In this document: positions 1 through 7,333 of the stretch, in pieces
How positions within the stretch are numbered: position 1 is the stretch's first letter
Layout: every line of letters begins with the position of its first letter
Origin: Alphaproteobacteria bacterium
Lineage (GTDB): Bacteria; Pseudomonadota; Alphaproteobacteria; Paracaedibacterales; CAITNM01
Direction: 5' to 3'
DNA: 17,969 nucleotides
NCBI GenBank assembly: GCA_947499175.1
Contig: CANMNU010000011.1
Span: 1-17,969 of the forward strand
Notes under the pieces: generated by a model
Told to the model about the DNA's origin: nothing
What the model saw: only the letters and a program-made list of their open reading frames with translations
Database searches by the model: none
Program-made: the position numbers and the translations under genes

Positions 1-978
1 CGGGCTTTAGTAACTCAAGGTTTGAAAATTGCCCAAAAACGTTACAATTTGGGCTTGGCCACTTTGGCTGATGTTGCGGAACTTAAAGGTGGGATTAAGT
101 CGTCATATCATTTTGGTTTTGCACTTGGACCACGAATTAATGCTGGAGGCAGGGTTGGCCAGGCTGATTTAGGTTCAAACTTATTGTTCACTCAAGACCA
201 CCTAGAAGCTAAAGAAATTGCTATAAAACTTAATGAATTTAACTTGCAGCGCCAAGAGATTGAACGCCAGGTATTGGAAGAAGCGCAAGCACAGGTAGAG
301 GTACAAAAATTAGATTCTCGCGCAATCATTATGGTTAAAGGCAAGGGATGGCACCCGGGTGTGGTAGGCATTGTTGCAAGTAGATTAAATAATCGTTATC
401 ACAAGCCAGCCTTGGTAGTAACAGATTGGGAAAATGAACTAAAAGGTTCAGGGAGATCAGTCTCTGGAATTGATATGGGAGTTTTAATGCACCAAGCTGT
501 GCACAAAGGCTTATTAACAAAAGGTGGTGGCCACGCAATGGCTGCAGGTTTTACGATTGCTGAAAATTGTTATGAACAATTTTATGATTTTCTTGATAAT
601 TCAGCAGCTCCATATATGCAAAACCGACAATTATGGCTACACATTGATGGATATTTAACAATTGATGGATTAAGTAAAACTTTTATGCAACATGTCCAGC
701 AGCTTGAACCCTATGGAAATGGTCACCCTACCCCAACTTTTGCCTTTAAACATTTGACTTGCAATTTTGTTGATGTGCTTGGTGAACAACATATTAGGTT
801 GCAATTACAAGATGAAACTGGCAAGCGTATTAAGGCCATGGCATTTCGTAGCGTTGAGTCGCCACTTCGTGAGGTGATTAATTATAAGGGACCTATAGAA
901 GTTGCTGGTACAGTAAAGGCTGATGAATGGCAAGGACGCCAACAGCTAACGTTAATTGTTGATGATATAAGGATTTAA
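1..978 (+). CDS. recJ: Single-stranded-DNA-specific exonuclease RecJ (3' part, 5' end outside window)
   Basis: RecJ is a 5'-to-3' single-strand DNA exonuclease used in recombinational and mismatch repair. The reading frame is open from base 1, so the start and the catalytic DHH half lie to the left and only the last 325 residues are here. Visible RecJ marks are the GPRINAGGR stretch near residue 45, the DHHA1-type segment with HPGVVGIVASRL (about 118-129), GSGRS (about 149-153) and GGGHAMAAGF (about 175-184), and a C-terminal OB-fold-like domain (about 215-325). A TTG at base 22 could be read as a start, but the residues before it already match RecJ, so it is internal. The stop lies 3 bp before dapD, which implies co-transcription. 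Identity is firm. Confidence 0.94.
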   Translation, partial: RALVTQGLKIAQKRYNLGLATLADVAELKGGIKSSYHFGFALGPRINAGGRVGQADLGSNLLFTQDHLEAKEIAIKLNEFNLQRQEIERQVLEEAQAQVEVQKLDSRAIIMVKGKGWHPGVVGIVASRLNNRYHKPALVVTDWENELKGSGRSVSGIDMGVLMHQAVHKGLLTKGGGHAMAAGFTIAENCYEQFYDFLDNSAAPYMQNRQLWLHIDGYLTIDGLSKTFMQHVQQLEPYGNGHPTPTFAFKHLTCNFVDVLGEQHIRLQLQDETGKRIKAMAFRSVESPLREVINYKGPIEVAGTVKADEWQGRQQLTLIVDDIRI

Positions 979-981
979 GTT

Positions 982-1779
982 ATGCAAAAAATTATTGAAA
1001 CTGCTTGGGAAAATTTAGCAACTTTAGAAGTTACAGGTGATCTTAAAAATGCTGTGACACAAACTATTGACCAGCTTGATCGTGGTACGTTACGTGTTGC
1101 AGAAAAAGAAGAAAATGGATGGAAAGTTAACGCTTGGGTGAAAAAAGCTGTATTGTTATCTTTTCGATTAAATAATAACATTATTCAAACGGGTTACCCA
1201 GCATCATTTTATGATAAGGTTCTTTTGAAAAGTAGTAATTGGACAAACGAAGAATTTAGCAATGCAAGTTTCCGCAGTGTTCCAGGATCTATTGTGCGCA
1301 AAGGGGCGTTTATTGCCAAAAATGTAGTGCTAATGCCAAGTTTTGTAAATATTGGAGCATACGTTGATGAAGGAACAATGGTTGATACTTGGGCAACAAT
1401 TGGTTCTTGCGCACAAATTGGAAAAAATTGTCATATTTCAGGTGGAACTGGTATTGGCGGAGTGTTGGAGCCAGTTCAAGCGGCTCCTGTAATTATTGAA
1501 GATAATTGTTTTATTGGAGCTAGATCTGAAATTGCTGAAGGGGTAATTGTTGAGCAAGGTGCCGTAATTAGCATGGGGGTGTTTATTGGGGCTTCAACTA
1601 AAATTGTTGATCGCCAAACTGGCGAAGTTTTCTATGGCCGTGTTCCAGCTTATGCTGTGGTTGTTCCTGGAAGTATGCCGTCTACCGGTGGGGTAAACCT
1701 TGATTGCGCTGTGATTGTTAAAACGGTTGATGCTAAGACCAGATCAAAAACAGGGATTAATGAATTGCTTAGGGATTAA
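982..1779 (+). CDS. dapD: 2,3,4,5-tetrahydropyridine-2,6-dicarboxylate N-succinyltransferase
   Basis: DapD transfers a succinyl group from succinyl-CoA to tetrahydrodipicolinate in the succinylase branch of meso-diaminopimelate and lysine synthesis, in the cytoplasm as a trimer. The 265 residues comprise a helical N-terminal part (1-95) and a left-handed beta-helix of hexapeptide repeats (about 100-225), seen as runs like VNIGAYVDEGTMVDTWATIG and CFIGARSEIAEG. The C-terminal KTRSKTGINELLRD tail is characteristic of the family. The protein is slightly shorter than the usual 270-285 residues, with no domain missing. The ATG has an AAGGA element about 8 bp upstream, inside the end of recJ. The next gene, dapE, begins 4 bp after the stop and uses the product two steps later in the pathway. 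Confidence 0.96.
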   Translation: MQKIIETAWENLATLEVTGDLKNAVTQTIDQLDRGTLRVAEKEENGWKVNAWVKKAVLLSFRLNNNIIQTGYPASFYDKVLLKSSNWTNEEFSNASFRSVPGSIVRKGAFIAKNVVLMPSFVNIGAYVDEGTMVDTWATIGSCAQIGKNCHISGGTGIGGVLEPVQAAPVIIEDNCFIGARSEIAEGVIVEQGAVISMGVFIGASTKIVDRQTGEVFYGRVPAYAVVVPGSMPSTGGVNLDCAVIVKTVDAKTRSKTGINELLRD

Positions 1780-1783
1780 AACT

Positions 1784-2911
1784 GTGAATGTAATTGAGCT
1801 GGCTCAAAAACTTATACAATTTGACACAATTACTCCAAAAGGTTCCGAATGCCTAGATTTTATCCAAGATTACCTGAGCAATCTTGGGTTTGAGGTTACA
1901 CGTTTACCGTTTAGCGATGTTGATAATTTATTTGCCAGAAAAGGACTGAATTCGCCACATTTGATGTACGTTGGTCATGTTGATGTGGTGCCCACAGGTA
2001 GTGGTTGGAAGTATCCGCCATTTGCTGGAATTGTGGATGATGGTTTTCTATATGGCCGTGGCACAGTAGATATGAAAGGTTCAATAGCTGCATTTTTAGC
2101 TGCTTTAACTAAAGTTGAGATAAATGGATCTATTAGTGTTTTACTAACGTCAGATGAAGAGGGGCCTGCTAAAAATGGTGTTATAAAAGTGATTCCTTGG
2201 CTGCAGGAAACGAACAACGTACCAACTTACGCACTTGTTGGTGAACCAACAGCTGTGACTGAGGTTGGTGATACAATTAAGAATGGTCGGCGTGGTAGTA
2301 TTAGTTTTGATATTAGCGTTTACGGTAAACAAGGCCATGTAGCGTATCCACAACTTGCAGATAATGCTGCCACTCCGCTCATTGAATTACTTTATGAACT
2401 AAAAACTACACTTGATGATGGTACTCCTGATTTTCAACCAAGTAATTTAGAAGTAGTAAAACTTAGTATGCCTAATAAGGTATATAATGTAATTTCAGGT
2501 GAGGCGTATGCTGCTATTAATATTCGTTTTAATACACTGCACAGTTTTGAGTCATTAACGGAACGTGTTCAATTAGCTATGCAAAAGGTTCATGAAAAGT
2601 ATCAATCAATTTGCTTTTTAATTACTCCATTGCCATCAGCTGAGCCATTCATTAGCAGTTCGGCTGATTGGGCTCTTATGGTTTCCCAAGCAGTGAGTTC
2701 TGTTACTGGCATTTTGCCTAACTGTTCAACATCTGGTGGTACATCTGATGCGCGTTTTATTCAAAAAATTTGCCCAGTGGTTGAGCTTGGTTTGTGTAAT
2801 AAAACTGCCCACCATGTGGATGAACACGCTAATGTTGCTGACATAGAAATTTTGCAAAAAATTTATGAAAACTTAATACAAAATAACTTAACAGCATTTT
2901 TGAGGACATGA
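1784..2911 (+). CDS. dapE: Succinyl-diaminopimelate desuccinylase (M20 metallopeptidase family)
   Basis: DapE hydrolyses N-succinyl-L,L-diaminopimelate to L,L-diaminopimelate and succinate with a two-zinc centre. From a GTG at 1784 the protein has 375 residues, the normal family length. The frame is open further upstream to 1715, but that would overlap dapD by 65 bp and add 23 unrelated residues, whereas GTG 1784 has an AGGGAT element 7 bp upstream. The M20 metal and catalytic motifs are present: GHVDVV (His65, Asp67), GRGTVDMKG (Asp96), TSDEEG (Glu125 as general base, Glu126 as ligand), the dimerisation-lid region around KQGHVAYP, and STSGGTSDARF and KTAHHVDEH near the C terminus. It is the last gene of the recJ-dapD-dapE run, and the next gene is convergent with only 23 bp between the stops. 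Confidence 0.96.
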   Translation: MNVIELAQKLIQFDTITPKGSECLDFIQDYLSNLGFEVTRLPFSDVDNLFARKGLNSPHLMYVGHVDVVPTGSGWKYPPFAGIVDDGFLYGRGTVDMKGSIAAFLAALTKVEINGSISVLLTSDEEGPAKNGVIKVIPWLQETNNVPTYALVGEPTAVTEVGDTIKNGRRGSISFDISVYGKQGHVAYPQLADNAATPLIELLYELKTTLDDGTPDFQPSNLEVVKLSMPNKVYNVISGEAYAAINIRFNTLHSFESLTERVQLAMQKVHEKYQSICFLITPLPSAEPFISSSADWALMVSQAVSSVTGILPNCSTSGGTSDARFIQKICPVVELGLCNKTAHHVDEHANVADIEILQKIYENLIQNNLTAFLRT

Positions 2912-2934
2912 AATCACGCCATCACCTTTTATTT

Positions 2935-5277
2935 TTAAAACTTCATACCCCAGTCAAGCATGACTTCATGGCTTTTTCTTTTTGCTTGGATATTTCCAGT
3001 ATAAGCTAACCTAGTTGTTGTATTTGCTTCATAATCAGCAATACCAATACCAAGGGTACCGCTAAACAGGTGCCTACCTGGTGTACCTGCTTTTCCAACA
3101 GACGCTTGACCGCTACTTATATTAATGCTTGTTTGGGTCATCATACCCATTTTTACAAAGTTAGTATAAGATATTTTTGGCATTATGACAAAATTCTTAG
3201 TATCGCTTATCTTGAAACCAATGCTTGATTTCAGACCAAACTGTACCCCAATTTGATTCATGCTAGCATCGCCAAAAGATCTATTGTAAATATCAGCATT
3301 TTTTTCTTGATACCCAAATTGTTTAGTAAGGGTATAGCTACTGGCCACAAATGGTTTAAGGTAATTATCCTTGCTAAACTCATGTTTGTAACTTAACTCT
3401 ACAGTAGTTGCATATTCGTGAGTTATTCCATTTGAAATAGCGATAAGTTTATTACCATTATTATCTACAAACGGTCTTTGGTGTCGATCCATAGAGCGCA
3501 TAAAGCTTGTATGCACATTGAATTTCCAATTTTTGTTAAATGTTTTATTGTAGTAAACTGTAAGCTGCGCACTGCGATTATCTGATTTAAGATCTTTATC
3601 AATTTTTGAAATAGAATTACCAATTCCAACGTCAAGTGCTACACCAATAATTTGCTGGGTTGCTGCGTCTTTATAGTGAGTACCAGCAATTATACCACCG
3701 TGTTTGTCTGTCATTGCTGGGTTACCTAACATAGCATCAGTTTGACCTTGCGTATATAAACCAGATATCCAAAAAGTCATTCCTTTGCCAATTTGTTTAA
3801 CAGCTTGTGTAGAATCTACAGTTTTTTCTAAGGCACTTAAAGCTTTTGCATAAACGTCGTTACCATTGTTTTCTGATCCAAAGTTTATTCTTTGTCGCAT
3901 AGTTAACTTAACCTGTTCTGGGCTTAATCCGAACCTAAAGTTTTGCTCACCAACATCATCTCCCGAATCAGCACTTTCTGCAGCAGAGCCTGCAGCAGCG
4001 CTTCTACCACCGGCTGTTGTACCGCCTCTTCCTGGTACTGGATCATTTGGATCAACATTAGGTACTTGTTTTTGAAGTTTTTGTATTCTTGATTGATCCA
4101 ATACAATAAGATCAATTTCACCATTACCAACATCCACTACAGCAACCCCTCTAGGATTTTGTAGTTCACCATCCCCTACTCCTAATTGTCCAGTTCCGTA
4201 AATTTTAGTAGCTATATTTGTTGCAGTATCAATTTCTACTACCTTATTGTCAGTAGTAACATAAAGTTTACCATCACGAGATGTTATACCATTTGGATTA
4301 ATAATTGCCTCACCTGTAAGGGCAAGCGTGCCAACTGTGTACTCCCCATCTGCTTCTTTTTTTATTGTACGTATCGCATTATTTACGTCATCAGTTAAAT
4401 AAAAAGTTGTACCTTCTGCTCCTTTAACTTTTGTAATATGTAACGGACCGTGAAAACATGCTCTATGGCCAGGGCCATCACGATGAACTGTCTCACTAGC
4501 TTCAGAATAAACGCTATCTTGATCGCTATCATACCCATCTTGGCTATCATCTTGATCTCTATCATCAACATCTAAGTTATCAAGATTAATAAGATGTCTA
4601 TCATCACGATGTCTATGATGAGGATGATCATCATAATATCCGGCTTCATGTGCGCCAGCGCCAGCAATTACTTCCCGAGTTTTAGTGAACATATTAACTT
4701 TGCTGATACGTGCACCAGCACTTTCAACAACATAAAGTGAGCCATCATCGTCGTCAAAACAAAGTCCTACTGGTTTTTCAAAAGAATATGGGCAGCCATT
4801 AGCTTTTTTTAATGTTTCAACAAAATAGCCATCATGAGTAGGCCTTAACACCTCAATACAATTTTTATTGGTGTTAGCAACAAGAAACCTATCAAAAATT
4901 TTAGCTATCCCTGATGGCATATCAAATATTTCCTGGTTATCTGAGCCATCTTCTGATGCACTATTTAGATTGAGGTGATCTAGTCCTACAGAAAGATTTG
5001 GAGTTGTAACTGTTCCGTTATACCATTCACGGACGGCATTATTGTCTGTATCAGTAAAAATAAACCTACCAGGGGAAATTCCCAAAGCCATGGAAGGACC
5101 ATCAACCATTGATCGATTATCAAGTGGTGGATTTGTTCTTACGAGTCCACCATCCTGGAACCCAGGAACACCTGGAATTCCAGCAAGCCGTGTAGCAAAA
5201 TAAGTATCAGTTGTTGTATCGGCTGCGTAAGATTGACTAGTTAATAAACCAAGAAAAAGTAGATGTAACGCTTTCAT
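2935..5277 (-). CDS. Autotransporter-like outer membrane protein with NHL/beta-propeller passenger
   Basis: Seen: 780 residues with a Sec signal peptide (1-18 or 19, ending SYA-A), a passenger (about 20-405), a Gly/Ala/Ser linker (about 406-445) and a C-terminal part (about 495-780). That last part has alternating polar and hydrophobic strands, starts near GMTFWISGLY and ends in phenylalanine, as autotransporter barrels do. The passenger has NHL-like units, for example around 168-195 (KPVGLCFDDDDGSLYVVES), 327-350 and 371-402 (ELQNPRGVAVVDV). It is interrupted by an Asp/His-rich stretch at 214-271 and carries four cysteines (140, 162, 173, 274). Known: type V barrels (family PF03797) insert in the outer membrane and export the passenger. 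Inferred: a surface-exposed or released binding propeller, ligand unknown. Passengers are more often beta-helices. The Shine-Dalgarno site is weak. A promoter and dyad lie upstream. I am sure of the architecture, not of the function. Confidence 0.8.
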   Translation of the reverse strand: MKALHLLFLGLLTSQSYAADTTTDTYFATRLAGIPGVPGFQDGGLVRTNPPLDNRSMVDGPSMALGISPGRFIFTDTDNNAVREWYNGTVTTPNLSVGLDHLNLNSASEDGSDNQEIFDMPSGIAKIFDRFLVANTNKNCIEVLRPTHDGYFVETLKKANGCPYSFEKPVGLCFDDDDGSLYVVESAGARISKVNMFTKTREVIAGAGAHEAGYYDDHPHHRHRDDRHLINLDNLDVDDRDQDDSQDGYDSDQDSVYSEASETVHRDGPGHRACFHGPLHITKVKGAEGTTFYLTDDVNNAIRTIKKEADGEYTVGTLALTGEAIINPNGITSRDGKLYVTTDNKVVEIDTATNIATKIYGTGQLGVGDGELQNPRGVAVVDVGNGEIDLIVLDQSRIQKLQKQVPNVDPNDPVPGRGGTTAGGRSAAAGSAAESADSGDDVGEQNFRFGLSPEQVKLTMRQRINFGSENNGNDVYAKALSALEKTVDSTQAVKQIGKGMTFWISGLYTQGQTDAMLGNPAMTDKHGGIIAGTHYKDAATQQIIGVALDVGIGNSISKIDKDLKSDNRSAQLTVYYNKTFNKNWKFNVHTSFMRSMDRHQRPFVDNNGNKLIAISNGITHEYATTVELSYKHEFSKDNYLKPFVASSYTLTKQFGYQEKNADIYNRSFGDASMNQIGVQFGLKSSIGFKISDTKNFVIMPKISYTNFVKMGMMTQTSINISSGQASVGKAGTPGRHLFSGTLGIGIADYEANTTTRLAYTGNIQAKRKSHEVMLDWGMKF
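4465..4638 (-). repeat. Low-complexity Asp/His-rich coding repeat inside the autotransporter
   Basis: Residues 214-271 of the 780-residue protein are dominated by Asp and His, with a cluster DDHPHHRHRDD followed by an Asp-dense stretch resembling DxDxDG calcium-binding loops. In the DNA (plus strand) the units CTATCATC and GATCTTG/GATGTCTAT recur at intervals of about 12-18 bp, so the region is a degenerate intragenic repeat that could change length by slippage. It sits between propeller-like units, as a surface loop would. Confidence 0.6.
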
Positions 5278-5362
5278 TTTTTAAGACCAATATTAATTTC
5301 ATGATCCTAGTTTGCAGTTAAGGTAGTTAAAAAAATATTAAAGCAAATTGTATATTGTCTGT

Positions 5363-5390
5363 TTTATCGTATTTTAATTGAATTTGTGAA
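5363..5390 (-). promoter_or_regulatory. Candidate promoter for the autotransporter gene
   Basis: On the minus strand there is a -35-like TTCACA (5385-5390, 5 of 6 to TTGACA), a 16-bp spacer and a -10-like GATAAA (5363-5368, 4 of 6). Transcription would start about 75-80 bp upstream of the ATG at 5277. The -35 element lies in the left arm of the inverted repeat at 5382-5416. In such AT-rich DNA, matches of this quality also occur by chance. Confidence 0.3.
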
Positions 5391-5416
5391 AATTAACTTT
5401 AAAATGATTCACAAAT
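5382..5416. promoter_or_regulatory. Perfect 9-bp inverted repeat, operator-like
   Basis: ATTTGTGAA (5382-5390) and TTCACAAAT (5408-5416) are exact reverse complements separated by 17 bp. The left arm covers the candidate -35 box of the autotransporter promoter, so a dimeric regulator bound here could block or guide polymerase. No regulator can be named. It could also form an RNA hairpin, but no T-run follows. Confidence 0.35.
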
Positions 5417-5425
5417 GCAACAAAA

Positions 5426-5466
5426 TGCAGCCACTTAAAAAATAAATGATATTTTTTAGGTGTGCA
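5426..5466 (-). terminator. Hairpin downstream of the alpha/beta hydrolase, probable terminator
   Basis: The arms CACTTAAAAAATA (5432-5444) and TATTTTTTAGGTG (5450-5462) pair over 13 positions with one G-U pair around a 5-nt loop. They are extended by TGCA (5426-5429) with TGCA (5463-5466) across a 2-nt bulge. On the minus strand it begins about 30 bp after the hydrolase stop and is followed by TTTTG. The stem is AT-rich, so termination strength is uncertain. Confidence 0.4.
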
Positions 5467-5496
5467 TTAACGATATATTAATAAATGGTAGCTAAA

Positions 5497-6453
5497 TCAG
5501 TGGTTGATAAAGTCAATTATAGCTTTGAAAAAACGCCCTGCCCCGCGTTCTAAAATGCCATAGTGGGTTGCATTATCAACGTTAATAAGCTGTTTATGGC
5601 AAGTTAGTGTGTTGATTATGCCTGATACATCTGCCGCTAAGCTTGCTGAGTCATGATCACCACGCAAAACCAATGTTGGACAGGTTATTTTTGACGCATC
5701 ATAAATAGGATTTTGATTGTATACTCGCAGGGCATCAGCCAAAACACCGGTTGGTATACGGATACAACTTATTTTACCGGTAAGGTTAGCCCAATTACTA
5801 TCAGATTTTTCTACATGATTTAGTAATTCTTCTAAAACTTTGGGGTCACGCCAAAAGATTTGGTTACTAGCAAGTTCTCTATCCCATAAACCGCACCAAC
5901 GTTCACGCAAGGCAATTCGATAATTTTTAATAGCAGGGTTTAAATTAGTATTATCATTTGGATTAGCCAGTTCAAGCCATTGTGGATTTTTGTAGCTGTA
6001 CACTGGACCCAGCAAAATTAATTTTTTAGCCAAATTTGTAGTAGATGCAATATAGCCAGCAATAGTACTACCCCAGGAAAATCCACAAAAAACTATAGGT
6101 TTACCAGGGTGTTGTTCATTGATGAACTTTAAAACATCATGAACATCAACAACAGCATCAATATGAGTTATTAGTAGGTTTCCAGCTACAGGGGGACTAT
6201 CCATTTCTATAGGTTTTGAAGATAAGCCATAGCCACGATAATCAAGTGAATAAGCAGCTATACCGTTTTCTGCTATATATGACAACATGCTGTGACCTTC
6301 AAACACGGCTAAATCAAAAATAATACTTGGCAAAGTAGCGCCGTGTAAAATTAAAACCACACTTTCGGCCTGAATTTTTGGCAAACCACTACGTACAGCA
6401 ATTTTACAATTAACATCAGCTGAACTTTGCAAGTAGTTAATTTGTGATAGCAT
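5497..6453 (-). CDS. Alpha/beta-fold hydrolase
   Basis: A 318-residue serine hydrolase of the alpha/beta superfamily with no visible signal peptide, so probably cytoplasmic. The oxyanion-side HG lies at 37-38, and LDYRGYGLS (70-78) follows strand 4. The nucleophile elbow GFSWG has Ser126. An acidic residue lies in RGDHD (Asp268 likely) and the catalytic His is in NATHYG (His297), which completes the triad in normal order. Between them is a cap-like insertion (about 150-245) rich in Trp and Asn. Family members cleave esters, lipids or other acyl compounds, and the substrate cannot be read from the sequence. The start overlaps the preceding DsbA-like gene by 17 bp and has a GGGAAGAG ribosome-binding site, so the two are probably translated from one message. 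A hairpin follows the stop. Confidence 0.87.
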   Translation of the reverse strand: MLSQINYLQSSADVNCKIAVRSGLPKIQAESVVLILHGATLPSIIFDLAVFEGHSMLSYIAENGIAAYSLDYRGYGLSSKPIEMDSPPVAGNLLITHIDAVVDVHDVLKFINEQHPGKPIVFCGFSWGSTIAGYIASTTNLAKKLILLGPVYSYKNPQWLELANPNDNTNLNPAIKNYRIALRERWCGLWDRELASNQIFWRDPKVLEELLNHVEKSDSNWANLTGKISCIRIPTGVLADALRVYNQNPIYDASKITCPTLVLRGDHDSASLAADVSGIINTLTCHKQLINVDNATHYGILERGAGRFFKAIIDFINH

Positions 6454-7219
6454 TACTTAACTCTTCCCTGGCTGGGTTTTCAATTAAGTTAGGTAGATCT
6501 TTTGCTTCAACGGGTGGTAGAAAGTAAGCCTGATCGGATGTTATCAAAAATATACTAGGCACGCCAGGCAAGAATGAATCTTCAGCTATTTTAGTTTGTT
6601 GAATAACAGAATCAGTTACTGGCTTAGACTCAATTTCTTGGGAAAGTTTAATAAGATCTAATCCTAATTTTCCAGCTTCACCTAGCATGTTATTCTCATC
6701 ATCTTCCAAGGGTTTATACAAAAGTGCTAATTTAAACGCTTTCTTTGAGTCCTGTAGTGATGCTGCAGTAATTAGTTTTGCTTGATATGTGGCTTTTTCA
6801 CCAAGCATTGAAATTGGGATAATAATAACTGCACAATTAAGATTAAGTAATGCTGCATCAACATTTTTTAAAAAAGTTATACAATGTGGACAGGTTAGAT
6901 CACTGAAAATTACTAAAGTTTTTTGTGGGTCAGTATGTTGCTTTTTAATAGAAAAACCTGATTTTAAAAGCTCTAATCGCTTTTTAAAAATTACTTTTTC
7001 TAATATTTGAGTGTCATTTTTTTCATTATTATTTGCTGAATTATTCAACAATGAAACCAAAAACTGTGGGTTACTATGTGCCAAATCTTCCAGTAAGCAT
7101 TCTAGATCATTCACGTTTAAAACATGATTATTTTTATTGTATACCCACCAACCTATACCAGCACTTGCCAAAAGGTTGAACACAGTCAAAATGGTAATTA
7201 GCTTAGTCTTTAGCAACAT
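6437..7219 (-). CDS. Membrane-anchored DsbA-like thiol:disulfide oxidoreductase
   Basis: 260 residues. An uncleaved-looking hydrophobic segment at about 6-27, preceded by lysines, should anchor the protein in the inner membrane with its body in the periplasm. The thioredoxin-type domain runs from about 100 to 245. The active site is CPHC (Cys110, Cys113) after the strand LVIFSDLT, and the cis-proline loop is GVPSIF (Pro221). A helical insertion lies between them, as in the DsbA/Com1-like family common in intracellular alphaproteobacteria. Residues 30-95 form a helical spacer. The likely role is making or reshuffling disulfides in exported proteins. Several products of neighbouring genes have signal peptides and cysteines (for example the propeller autotransporter with four), which fits but does not prove a client relationship. 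It precedes and overlaps the alpha/beta hydrolase gene. Confidence 0.83.
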   Translation of the reverse strand: MLLKTKLITILTVFNLLASAGIGWWVYNKNNHVLNVNDLECLLEDLAHSNPQFLVSLLNNSANNNEKNDTQILEKVIFKKRLELLKSGFSIKKQHTDPQKTLVIFSDLTCPHCITFLKNVDAALLNLNCAVIIIPISMLGEKATYQAKLITAASLQDSKKAFKLALLYKPLEDDENNMLGEAGKLGLDLIKLSQEIESKPVTDSVIQQTKIAEDSFLPGVPSIFLITSDQAYFLPPVEAKDLPNLIENPAREELSNAITN

Positions 7220-7252
7220 AATTAATTATTTAAAACTCTACCAAACCAGTTT

Positions 7253-7282
7253 ATTATCAGTACAATACTAAGGCAATGTCTA
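7253..7282 (-). promoter_or_regulatory. Candidate promoter of the dsbA-like/hydrolase pair
   Basis: On the minus strand TAGACA (7277-7282, 5 of 6 to the -35 consensus), an 18-bp spacer and GATAAT (7253-7258, 5 of 6 to the -10 consensus) place the start of transcription about 27-30 bp before the ATG at 7219. It is one of the best sigma-70-like matches in the window. Confidence 0.45.
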
Positions 7283-7333
7283 TTATTTTTAGTTTTTGGT
7301 AATTACAAGAAACTTTAAAGGGCTAAGATATCC

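Noticed and set aside
1715..1783. Upstream in-frame extension of dapE inside dapD
   Set aside because: It adds 23 residues unrelated to DapE. GTG at 1784 has a ribosome-binding site and gives the normal family length.
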